Source of the DNA: Entoloma clypeatum
Lineage: Eukaryota > Basidiomycota > Agaricomycetes > Agaricales > Entolomataceae
Assembly (NCBI GenBank): GCA_963565915.1
Contig: OY751490.1
Span: forward strand, 3,596,001 to 3,660,000
Reading direction: 5' to 3'
DNA length: 64,000 nt
The stretch's first letter is position 1; the number at the start of each line of letters is the position of its first letter. Shown here piece by piece: positions 53,001 to 64,000 of this stretch. The notes below the pieces were generated by a model, which was not told the DNA's origin, made no database searches, and saw only the letters and a program-made list of their open reading frames with translations. The position numbers and the translations under genes are program-made.

Positions 53001-53722
53001 CCGCTCTCCTTCCGATTGCGGAGTTCGCGTACAACAACGCACCTAGTGCTACCACTGGCATATCTCCCTTCTTTGCTAACAAGGGTTACCATCCGAACAT
53101 TACTGTTCACCCGGAACGAGACCTCGCCTCTTCCCGAGCCCGATCCTTCGTGACCGACTTAGACGAACTTCACCAAGAACTGAAAGCCACCATCTCCGAC
53201 GCTCAACGACGTTACCAGAAGTCCTCCGACAATAATCGGATCGCACCTCCGACATTTTCTGTCGGACAACAGGTTTTCGTCAAAGCACAGTTCTTCCGCA
53301 CAACACGCCCATCCAAGAAACTCTCAGAAAAGTACTTGGGACCATACGAGATCATTGCACAACCCGGCACACACTCCTTTACCCTCCGACTCCCCGACAC
53401 ATTCCGCGGTGTTCACCCCGTCTACCACGTCTCCATGCTTGAACCCGCAACTCCGAACACCATTCCGAATCGGACCCAACCTCCGCCTCCTCCGATTGAC
53501 ATTGACGGAGAACTTGAGTACGAGATCGCTGAAATAGTTGACTCAAAGATCGACCGACGACGTAGCTGCAAGCTACTATATTTCGTCCGTTGGTTAGGAT
53601 ATGAAAACACTGATGAAGAATTCTCTTGGCTACCAGCCAATGAATTGGAAAACGCCCCCGAGCTTGTCTCCGACTTTCACTCCGCTTATCCCGACAAACC
53701 GGGTCCGCTCACATCGCTCTGA
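50022..53722 (+). CDS. Gypsy-C Pol (protease, RT, RNase H, integrase, chromodomain)
   Basis: Continuous frame, uninterrupted, reached from Gag by the -1 shift; numbering here is from 50081. Protease LIDSGSTHCFADTRF (about 35-50) and LGHNWLTRYNP. RT from about 260: KPSSSPHGAPILFVRKKDGS, FGLSNAPAAFQRF and YLDDILIYS near 409. RNase H with IIVETDASDYALAAIL near 554 and the DHKNLEYF block. Integrase zinc finger HMLAGHPGQNKT...CKSCTTC (785-825), core DDE (SMDFIETLP, ITSDRGPEF, then an E in ERTNQTLEQYL) and a GPY/F-like module. Chromodomain at the C-terminus (LYFVRWLGYENTDEEFSWLP), which in chromoviruses guides insertion to marked chromatin. All catalytic residues are present. Confidence 0.95.
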
Positions 53723-53750
53723 AACAAGAAAAAACAAGTACTATTACTAT

Positions 53751-54690
53751 CTACTTAGTACGTTGTTTCTTGTTGGACGGACCCTCCTCCTTGTCCGACT
53801 CCCCCTCCGACTCCGCCTTCTCCGACTCGTCCGATATGTCCATGTCGGACTGCTCCGGCATATCCAACCTCTTCCGATTCAACATGTCTTGCTTGATCTT
53901 CTTCACCAGCCTCTGTTCCAGGCTCAACTCCTCTATCTCCTCATTCACCTCCGACTTCCCCGATCCCTCCGACTCCGACTCCGATTCCTCCACTTCCTCT
54001 GGCACGTATGCAATGTTGACAGTTCCTTCAACTGCTGAGAGCAGTCTTCGGATCTGCCTCGTCTCCACCAAAATCTCCTTCAAGACGCTCAACAGCGTCA
54101 CCTCCGACTCCGACCCTCCGACCTCTGTCGCTTTCCCTTTTCCCTTCACCTTCACCGTGCGCTTCACCTCCGACTTCCCCTCCGACGCTCCGACCTCGCA
54201 CTTCTTCTTGTCTTTGATACATCCTTTGCAGGACGACTTATTCCTAAAAACACAAGGTTAAAACAGAAGAGACGAACCAAAGAGGGACTTACTCATCGCG
54301 TTCGCATTCGACGCCCTTCACAATGCACCTATCACAGGTGCCGACCCCGACCCCGACTCCCGACCCCTCTCCGACCATCGCCGACACTTCCTCCACCTTC
54401 CTCTTCTTCGTCGTCTTCTTCTTCTTCTCCGCCTGCGGCTCCCCCGACCCCTTGCTCGATGCGCCTTGTGCAGCGGCCACTTCATCGGCCCTTTTCTGAG
54501 CCGCCAGCTCCGACGCCCGACGCATCTCCTCCGCTACCCGCATCTCCTCCGCAGCCCTCTCTTCCTCCGCTCTCCGCTCCTCCTCAGCCTTCCTCGCAGC
54601 CTCCTCCTCCGCTGCTCGCTTTTTCGCCTCCACCTCCGCGAGCTTAGCCTGCAGCGCCTCCATCTCCTTTTGAAAATCGGATGCCGACAT
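53751..54690 (-). CDS. Antisense spliced gene in Gypsy-C: coiled coil plus Zn2Cys6-like cluster
   Basis: Exon 1 54690-54293 and exon 2 54243-53751, joined over a 49-nt GTAAGT...TTTTTAG intron with a TTAAC branch-like site, give 296 residues. Residues about 5-75 form a charged Ala/Glu/Arg/Lys coiled coil (repeats of KAEEERRAEEER type). A Lys-rich stretch KKKKTTKKRK (a likely nuclear signal) follows. Across the splice lies CX2CX6CX8CX2CX6C (CDRC, then CKGC), which fits the Zn2Cys6 fungal zinc-cluster spacing and forms only after splicing. The C-terminal part is acidic (repeated SES/EE) and ends KKQRTK. It lies between pol and the 3' LTR in opposite sense, 28 bp from pol. Nuclear DNA-binding or a regulatory role is inference. 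The splice-dependent motif strongly supports a real gene. Confidence 0.7.
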
Positions 54691-54856
54691 ATTGAGGTTT
54701 ATTTTCGGAAGAGTTTAAAACGAAAAGAGAATGGGGGAACAAGAAGAAAAAACCACTCAGACGGTATTTTCAACCAACGCATCACATGACACAGTTCACG
54801 CGCACCGACCACCTAGGTCCTTAGGCCTCATGGGTTCGGCCCTAAGGGGGAAATAC

Positions 54857-55348
54857 TGTTACATTCCGATCCATTCCGACGATTTCCGACCAATCCCGAC
54901 ACCTCCGACACCTCCGACATTTTGACTAATACTTATTATGCATACTTACTGTTATGAATCTCGTTACTACGTACATTACTTACATCCGACCATTTTACTT
55001 ATGTTAAGAATCTCCGACAGCCACTCGTTATCCGACTCCGACGAAGCCACACGTCCTCCGACATAGTATTTAAACTTATGTAGAATCGTGTATTAGCTTC
55101 AGTTGGAATATCAACTTAGATTCGACATCATACCTCCCGTCCTCTTTCCGACTCTTAACTTGAGTCCGACCTCCGACCTCCGATCCTCCGATCCTCCGAT
55201 CCTCCGAAATAAGGACACCAACGTATTAGCGAGGGCGCAACACACAAGTTGAAGCCAAGTCCTTGCCCCTACGTTGCACGCGCTCCGACCTTCCGACCTT
55301 CCGACGCGTCCGACGTAGCTCCGACATTTTGTCGATCAGTTCTTAACA
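54857..55348 (+). repeat. Gypsy-C 3' LTR
   Basis: 492 bp, same sequence as 48257-48748; followed by the duplication TGCCC. Confidence 0.95.
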
Positions 55349-55530
55349 TGCCCCACGGCCCCTCTAATGACGAACAGCCACCTCACATCCTCAACGCTGT
55401 CGACTCACACCCAGCACCCTTCCTTCGCGCGCAACGGCCTCCCTTCGCGCCGTACGGCACCGCACACCTGCCACGACACGTGCCCAATGGCCCCCTTTCA
55501 CACCCAACGGCGTCGAGTCACGCCCCAGAG
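55349..55530 (+). repeat. 20-bp minisatellite of hAT-Y, second part
   Basis: Continuation of the 47886-48256 array after Gypsy-C, more degenerate. Confidence 0.7.
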
Positions 55531-55802
55531 CACATGGGGCCGGGCTGAGCCCATGGAGGAACCAATTGAGGGAGTACAACACGTGCACGTGTCCTTAGTC
55601 TTATTTTACTTGTAATATATTGGTTTAAACCGGTTGAGACCAGTCCGGTCTCACTTCTTTGAGGTAAACAGAACCGATGCACCGGTCTTGCATCGGTCCA
55701 GTTCAGTTTTTTCGAGGTCATGTGAACCGAAAAATCGGTCTCAGTCTCAGTCTCTAAATTTTGAGGGTCAAAAACCGGACCGAACTGGACCTTTAAACAC
55801 TA

Positions 55803-56760
55803 ATTGTGACATTCAAAGAGGTTAGGACAATCATGCGGACAGGGACAATCACCCAAAGGATCGAAGTACCACTCAGGCCGATGGCACAAGGTAGCCAAGA
55901 AGGAACAACGACAGAGGTCGAGGTCGTTCCGAATGATAATCTTGATGGAGTGAACCTTGATGGAGTTAGTATTGGCATGTATAGCAATGATGATGGAGAC
56001 CAACCCATCATTGCTCGTGCAAAAAACAAGGTCATTTGAAATTTGTGTCATGCTGAATATTGATTAACGACTATCTCATAGCAACAAATGTGGATGCAGG
56101 AGTTTGTCAACCATGCAGGAAGTCTGCTAGCAGCCCTTCTTGCATGCGAGGCATTGCCAAGCAATGGAATTTGCATGGGTTGTGTTGGGCGGAAACAAGG
56201 AATATGAAGGTGCAAGGACTGCATATCCTCACCACTTCTGTGTCGCTTCTGCATGCGCCACTCACATCATGATAATCCGCTACATTGTATCAAATGCTGG
56301 ACAGGTACCTTCTTCCGCTTGACAGACCTCTGGGAGGTTGGTGTATATATTCTCGTGCAACATCATCTAGACACATCCCTTTGCTGATCTCTCGCCTCCC
56401 AGAAAGACATTTTGGAGAGCTTGCAATTGGTCAGGGATGAGGAGGAACAGGTCAGGCTGCATACAGCATTGCAGACCGGCAGCTTTGCATGACTGGCAAC
56501 ACAAGGAGCCGACAGCTTTACATCTAGGACAGGGCCCACTGATGACAAAGATGATGAGGAATCAGACGGATCCAATGAAGAAGACGAGTCAGATTTGGAA
56601 CCTCAAAAAAAGTTCAGAGATACTATCATCTGAATTGACTTGTGGTAACCCTATCCATGGAAGGGGATCAAGAAAATATCTCAGTTCGATTGTGATCCTG
56701 TCTCCCAGAGGGCGTGTCTACACCGAAATCTAAATATCTATCATGGTAGCAAGATCCCCT
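55803..56760 (+). pseudogene. KDZ transposase, N-terminal CxC part, degenerate
   Basis: Plus-strand pieces: 55803-56030 (TFKEVRTIMRTGTITQRIEV, then an acidic linker), a probable intron GTCATTTG...CTCATAG, then QQMWMQEFVNHAGSLLAALL, and in a shifted frame CKDCISSPLLCRFCMRHSHH followed by DNPLHCIKCWTGTFF. The latter is the cysteine cluster (CxC) domain at the N-terminus of KDZ transposases. Stops and frameshifts follow, down to about 56760. The matching core is on the opposite strand at 38936-40024 and the preceding exon at 41025-41143. Confidence 0.65.
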
Positions 56761-56905
56761 GATGATAAGCAGACACAGGAAAATGCGGGAATATATATAC
56801 GACGCGTTGGAATGTTCGTTGCGGTCGAAACTCAAGGAGAGTGTATGTCGAGCTCAGGGAAACGCAAGGCGGGGCTGAGAGGGGGGGGCATGCGCGCAGA
56901 TCCTT

Positions 56906-59700
<2,795 letters not shown>

Positions 59701-59909
59701 CTGTGCCCAATACCAGAATAATTGGATGTACGAACCATTTTTGACGATGTGTGAGAGGGTACGAAAGAAAGCAAGGTTGGTGGGTGTGAGCAACGAGGTG
59801 AGAGTGGAAGTGGGGGACCAAACTAAAAATTTCGATAAACAAAGCGCGGCTCCGGAATAACAGGGACAAATAATAAACCTGCACAGCCTTCAAGTCGTTT
59901 AGTCAGCAT
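59701..59909. promoter_or_regulatory. Divergent promoter region, DBP2 / GPI12
   Basis: 209 bp between two divergent ATGs. No clear TATA box; a pyrimidine/purine-biased stretch lies on the DBP2 side. Confidence 0.45.
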
Positions 59910-60870
59910 ATGATCTCTTTCCAGCTCATCGTCCTTGGCATCTTGCTCTCGCTGCTCGGCGTCGTTTTGTACCCACCCGTACCAATTTTGTTCGAAAATG
60001 CGCGTGTCTTGGTTTTGACGGCGCACCCAGACGATGAGTGCATGTTCTTCGCCCCCACGATCCACGCACTGGCAAGACAAGACCCTTCTGGAGTCGCTAG
60101 GACACAGGTTTACTCTCTCTGCTTGTCCATCGGTGACAGCGATGGTCTAGGGGTCATTCGAAAAGAGGAGCTCAGCCGAAGTTTGGATGTGCTCGATATT
60201 CCCCCAGCGAACCGAGCCCTCGTCGATCATCCGTATGGTCAACCATCTCACCGCGTCCACATTGAGGTCAAAGTGATCTATATCCAGGGAACTAAAGGAT
60301 AACATTACAGCGGACTGGGATCCTGCTCTTATTGCAGAAATCCTATCAACCTACGTTAATAAGAATCAAATCACGACGGTGAGTATGTGTGTATGCCCAA
60401 CGCTTTCAGGTCTGATGTTGCTTGTCTCACAGATTCTCACCTTTGACGAAGGCGGAGTTTCTGGACACCCGAACCATAGATCCCTCCCTGAAGGCGTGAA
60501 ATACCTCCTGACGCACCATACACAAACACTTTCCGTCCCACTTCCGAACCTGTTCGTCTTGAAGACACACCCCATTGCGAAAAAATACACGGGTCTGCTG
60601 TCCCCACTATACTCCAAAATCAAGTCATGGCGGCGTCCTCTCTATTCTTACATACCCCAAACATTCCTCCCACCTTGGTCCGATCCATCCAAGAAATACT
60701 ATGATGTCCTTGAGAACGATGTCGCCTTTATTACAATTGCAGGCATACCAGAATATGTCAAGGCTCTCCAAGCGATGCGCGAACACTGGAGCCAGCTGGT
60801 TTGGTTCCGGTGGTTATATGTCTTGTTTTCAAGGTATATGTGGGTTAATGAGTGGGTGGAGTACAAGTGA
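59910..60870 (+). CDS. GPI12: GPI12/PIG-L, N-acetylglucosaminyl-phosphatidylinositol de-N-acetylase (3 exons)
   Basis: Exons 59910-60232, 60288-60378 and 60433-60870 give 283 residues. The N-terminal hydrophobic segment (residues 3-21) anchors it in the ER membrane with the catalytic domain cytosolic. The zinc site AHPDDE is at 38-43, and the second metal-site motif DEGGVSGHPNH ends at H153. CLSIGDSDGLGVIRKEELSR follows the family pattern. It carries out the second step of GPI-anchor synthesis, removing acetyl from GlcNAc-PI. The start is the first ATG, directly before the membrane segment. Both introns close in phase. Confidence 0.93.
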
Positions 60871-60968
60871 TTATATACCACGTGTACTTAAATACCTCAT
60901 TGATTTCTCACGACGTCTGCTCTCCTCCCGGCACCCACCACTCACCTCCGCCTGCTCCCCAGAACCCA

Positions 60969-61669
60969 ATGCGACAGTTCCTCGTCGCTTGCCTCACCCT
61001 CCTCACCATTTCCGCCAATGCCCAGACCCTTACCGCCACCAACCCGTAAGTCCACTCGGGATCTATAACTTCACAACCCAACCATCTCCAATCACCTTCC
61101 CAGCGCCGGCCAAACCATCGTAGAAGTCATCACCAGCAATGCCGGAGGCGGCCCCACAACAAACACAATGTACATTCCTTCCCCCCGTCCCCTCCACCAT
61201 CTAACAACATCCCCACAGACAAACCCTCCCTCTAGGCCCCGCCACAACCACCTCCCCCACAATAACATCCCCAACAACCACCTCCCCCACATCAACCTCC
61301 ACAACGACCGCAGGAGCTATCACCGTCACCCAGCCCCCCGTTCAACAAGGCCCCGTAGGCCAACCCGCTGCCTCATACGGCACCGCAGGCGGCATCACTC
61401 CCTACACCTACACGACCGTCATCAATGGAGTCACCACCCTCATATCCGACTACTTCACCCCATCCTTCCACCCGACCGTACAGCCCACCGTCGGTCCGTC
61501 AGGCACCATACTCAATTACAGCTCGTGGCTGTCCGTGTATGGCGCGACCTCGACTACCTCTGCTAGCGCAGGCTACAGAACGCGGATGCTTGATACAGGT
61601 TGGTGGTGGGGTTTGCTGACTTGCCTGTTCGGTGGGGTGGGCGGAGCATGGTTGGTGATGAGGATGTAG
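60969..61669 (+). CDS. Secreted Ser/Thr-rich protein with C-terminal membrane segment (3 exons)
   Basis: Exons 60969-61045, 61104-61169 and 61219-61669 give 197 residues. Signal peptide at residues 1-18 (MRQFLVACLTLLTISANA, cleavage expected after ANA). A Thr/Ser/Pro-rich mid part suggests heavy O-glycosylation. A Tyr/Thr-rich conserved-looking block follows (GGITPYTYTTVINGVTTLIS). At the C-terminus WWWGLLTCLFGGVGGAWLVM is a hydrophobic segment with almost no tail, consistent with a tail anchor or a GPI-attachment signal, with Ser/Ala/Gly residues about 20 upstream as possible omega sites. No enzymatic domain recognised; likely a cell-wall or plasma-membrane protein. It lies 98 bp after GPI12. 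Confidence 0.75.
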
Positions 61670-61845
61670 CTCAATTCAATCTACTGAACCGCTGAATCCT
61701 ATGCTCAGCATGAGTACGACTCGACGACCAAAACGGACGTTGCATACCTGGGTAGTGGAAAATCTAATCACTCTGTGGAGTCAACTTGCTCATTTCGTCA
61801 TTCCATGAATTTAGCAGCCAAGCAGAAGGAAAACAAATACAAAAA

Positions 61846-61938
61846 TGGGGGCACCGCGGATTGAACGCGGGACCTTCAGATAGGTGATCAATAAAGCGTG
61901 ACTTCAGTCTGCTGCTCTCCCAACTGAGCTATGCCCCC
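61846..61938 (-). tRNA. tRNA-Phe (anticodon GAA) with 20-nt intron
   Basis: The minus strand folds into a full cloverleaf: acceptor GGGGGCA/TGCCCCC, D-arm GCTC...GAGC, anticodon loop CTGAAG with GAA, T-arm CCGCG-TTCAATC-CGCGG. A 20-nt intron sits one base 3' of the anticodon, the canonical place. The discriminator is A, followed by TTTTT, the Pol III terminator. Pair 27-43 appears to be G-A, a minor oddity. Confidence 0.9.
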
Positions 61939-62020
61939 TGTTACTTACCTTTTACTTGCTGCCAAACATGTCTATCAGTATTAAACTAATAGCGGCGAAA
62001 AAACGTGGCCCAAATCAACC

Positions 62021-63060
62021 CTACCTCAAGTCTACCAGTAAACGACTCATTTCTGCAAAAGTCCGCAACTGTAGAGGCGCATACCGCTCGTAAACCGTAG
62101 TCTGCGCGAAAGCGATCTCCGCCGTCCTAATCTGCACATATATATCATCATCAGCTTTGCGCATAGAGGAAGAAAAGAAAGCGCCGAACTAGAATATCCG
62201 CGGTCAGACCCTTGACTGGGGACGCCGAGCTTCTAAACCGATGCATCCGATAGATCGTATTACCGAGATTCGGGACCGTTGCATCTGATGTATGCTGTCA
62301 AAAGAGAATCAGAATCTACACCGTCAAAAAGCAAAAGAAAGAAAAAAAAGACACTCCGAAACGCACATACAAATCCGTTTCATACGGCCAATGCTCGCTC
62401 CCGCGCTCCGCCAATGGCTCACCCCTCGCCAACCCCGGGTCCAACACCGCCCTCAGCGGATGCGTGAAAATATGCGACACCTCGTTCTCCTGCGCCTTGA
62501 GCTCGGCAAGCAAGGAAGGCCGAGCCAACACCGCAACCACCGGGACGACAATCATCCTGTACAGGGAGATGTATGGATCGAGCGTGGCGATGGTGTGAAT
62601 GTCCGGCGAGTTGAGTGGCAGCGCGACCTCTTCGTGGGCTTCGCGATACTTATATCACACACAAGCTTTATCAGTAGAAAGGAAGCTATGATTGGAGAGA
62701 AGGGCTCACGGCAGTCTCTACAAAGCTCTTATCTGTCTCATCCATTCTTCCTCCAGGCAACGCAGTCTGTCCCGGATGTGACCTGAGAGCCTTCGACCTT
62801 GTCGTCAGGAGCACTCTTAGTTCTCCCGTATCCTCGTATAAAAGTATCAGCACCGCGGCTAGCCGCGATGGTGGATTCATCGAGCTATTACCATCTCAGT
62901 TCCGATGTCTGCAGTTGAATGAGAAGTGACTAACGGACAGATCGTATCGTTCCGGTGTGGTCTTCATGAGTCGCTCGATACATTCCCTCGTGCTGTTGGA
63001 AAAGGCGTTTAGAACTTGGTGAGGGAGGGGAGGGATGCAGACGACGTTGGTCGTGGACAT
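62021..63060 (-). CDS. Nudix hydrolase, CoA-diphosphatase (PCD1/NUDT7-8) type (5 exons)
   Basis: Exons (minus): 63060 to about 62935, about 62884-62710, 62648-62367, 62294-62190 and 62131-62021; close to 320 residues. Exon 2 has the CoA-pyrophosphatase signature LLTTRSKALRSHPGQTALPG running into the Nudix box, which continues in exon 3 as TAYREAHEEVAL. The usual Gly after EEV is Ala here. Exon 4 has YRMHRFRSSASPVKGLTADI. The enzyme splits CoA or oxidised CoA to 4'-phosphopantetheine and 3',5'-ADP, often in peroxisomes or mitochondria; the C-terminus is not an SKL-type signal. The exon 1/2 join is uncertain: the good donor GTTAGT gives the wrong phase with acceptor AATAG, while GTCCGT four bases earlier gives the right one. 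Confidence 0.85.
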
Positions 63061-64000
63061 GGTGGTTCAAACGTTCAAGTCCGAGTCAGCGTCATCCCGA
63101 CATCCTGCGGACTTACGGGCCTGGTCGTGCCTGCTAATCCCGGTAAGACAGCTCTCTCTCTCTCAGTACTCGCTGCGAGATGAGATTACTTACTATGTCT
63201 CATGCAGATTTAGGTTCTCGATCTCGCTCGACAAAGACAACAAGACGCCAGGTGACCCTCCTGGGCGGACATCAGGCAGAGAACGTTGTGGGGGCATCTT
63301 TGCATTATCCTTTAACCCTCGCGGCTTCAGGTACGGTCCCTGAGATTTCGACAGAGGGATGGACGGCATAGCCCAACCAGTCGCTCGCTTCATTCTCTTT
63401 GCTCTCGCCGCAGAACCTCAAAGGAGACTCACCTATCCGTCTTCGATTCACTTGTGCCGCAGGGCATTCGTCTGTCTCTAGATGCCGACACCAACTCTGG
63501 ATCGCAGGTGTCCCTCTCGAATCCCAGAATACGACCATATGCACCCCAAATGCTTGCAGGATACGACAAAAATGTGAAATTGTAGCTTCTAGTTATCAAG
63601 TCGACTCCAAATGCATCGACATTAGTTTGTCAAGTGGGATCTCTGGTCATACTAGGCCTGTATCGGGGTTGCTTAAGGGTTTCATTGCTTCCTGATTCCG
63701 CCATTCCATCATTTTCGCAGTAAATTTAACATGTTGGTCGCTTTAATTCATGATATCTGATCTCTGAAGGTGCCATCTATTTCTATCACAACTTGAAAGC
63801 CAAGGTAAGGTGGCAGTCAGATTGAAAGTTACAATTTCTCATTCCTCATTCAGAGCGTTTTCACGGATGACGGTGATACTTAGGCGACAAATTGTTCCAC
63901 CATTGAGACAATAGAAAACCTCTTTCGCGCGAAAAACATGGCGTCCCGTGAACTCCTCCGAGACGGATTATGTGGAATGTTCTACTTACTACCCAGCACA
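63061..64000. other. 0.94 kb with no gene called
   Basis: Short ORFs on both strands. The plus strand near 63222-63371 reads RRQVTLLGGHQAENVVGASL, preceded by a possible intron (GTAAGACAG...CATGCAG, 63142-63207), but I recognise no family and cannot join exons. A gene starting near here and running out of the window is possible. Confidence 0.3.

Larger units (their letters stand above)
48257..55348 (+). mobile_element. Gypsy-C: full-length chromodomain Ty3/Gypsy retrotransposon with antisense gene
   Basis: 7092 bp. LTRs of 492 bp (48257-48748 and 54857-55348) with TG...CA ends and no difference that I can see; 5-bp duplication TGCCC at 48252-48256 and 55349-55353. Plus-strand gag and pol overlap by a -1 shift. 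AAGGGGGAAA before the 3' LTR is the polypurine tract. A separate spliced gene lies antisense between pol and the 3' LTR. All coding regions are open, so this is the youngest and possibly active Gypsy in the window. Its DNA is saturated with TCCGA words. Confidence 0.97.
47165..55802 (+). mobile_element. hAT-Y, right half, carrying Gypsy-C
   Basis: Starts near 47165 at the hAT-1 position equivalent to about 18325 (shared CTAATAATAG and TATGTATTCACCTTCTGAA). It follows hAT-1 through the AT-rich part, the hairpin ahead of GAGC at 47835, and the minisatellite, then ends CCTTTAAACACTA (55802) followed by ATTGTGAC. Without Gypsy-C it is about 1.54 kb; together with the left half it adds to about 2.3 kb, close to the family length. 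Confidence 0.75.

Overview
This window reads as a stretch of filamentous basidiomycete (probably Agaricomycete) nuclear genome. The host genes have many 49-75 nt GT-AG introns with short exons. The mobile elements (KDZ transposase with CxC-type cysteine cluster, DIRS-like RT/recombinase, chromodomain Gypsy, Copia with initiator-tRNA-Met half PBS, Tc1/mariner) are the usual mix for that group. I cannot name the species.

Left part, about 1-41 kb and 47-56 kb, is a deeply nested transposon graveyard. 1-10.4 kb: a decayed DIRS-like retroelement split by a 2.1-kb TRIM-like element (298-2385), by a diverged LTR-like sequence (about 3628-9985), and inside that by Gypsy-A (3937-9736). 10406 onward: a minus-strand LTR element whose non-coding interior is an array of short perfect inverted repeats. 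It is interrupted by Copia-1 (10667-16973, gag only, with its own hairpin-motif interior) and by hAT-1 (17483-19741). 21812-36868: hAT-X, a second copy of the same 2.26-kb family, inflated by Gypsy-B (22707-29309), a solo LTR (29751-30152) and Copia-2 (30235-36011). 36.9-41.1 kb: a Gypsy fragment, a full-length Tc1/mariner, the C-terminal part of a KDZ transposase, and half of a third hAT copy (hAT-Y). 47.2-55.8 kb: the other half of hAT-Y, carrying Gypsy-C (48257-55348, identical LTRs, the youngest insertion), followed by the N-terminal CxC part of the KDZ gene.

Two gene islands remain. 43.4-47.1 kb: an alpha/beta hydrolase, a UBA4/MOCS3-type E1-rhodanese and the APC/C subunit DOC1/APC10. 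56.9-63.1 kb: a DBP2/p68 DEAD-box helicase with a 738-nt intron, GPI12/PIG-L de-N-acetylase, a secreted membrane-anchored Ser/Thr-rich protein, an intron-containing tRNA-Phe(GAA), and a CoA-diphosphatase-type Nudix hydrolase. Split 8-bp target duplications and the split KDZ gene suggest the islands were once adjacent and were separated by an inverted relocation of a transposon segment.

Most unusual points: the inverted-repeat-array LTR elements (10.4-21.8 kb); a spliced antisense coiled-coil/zinc-cluster gene inside Gypsy-C; a conserved extra sense ORF in Gypsy-A/B; predicted self-priming in two Gypsy families; and shared in-frame TGA codons in pol of two independent insertions. All calls are by reading the sequence; no database search was possible.
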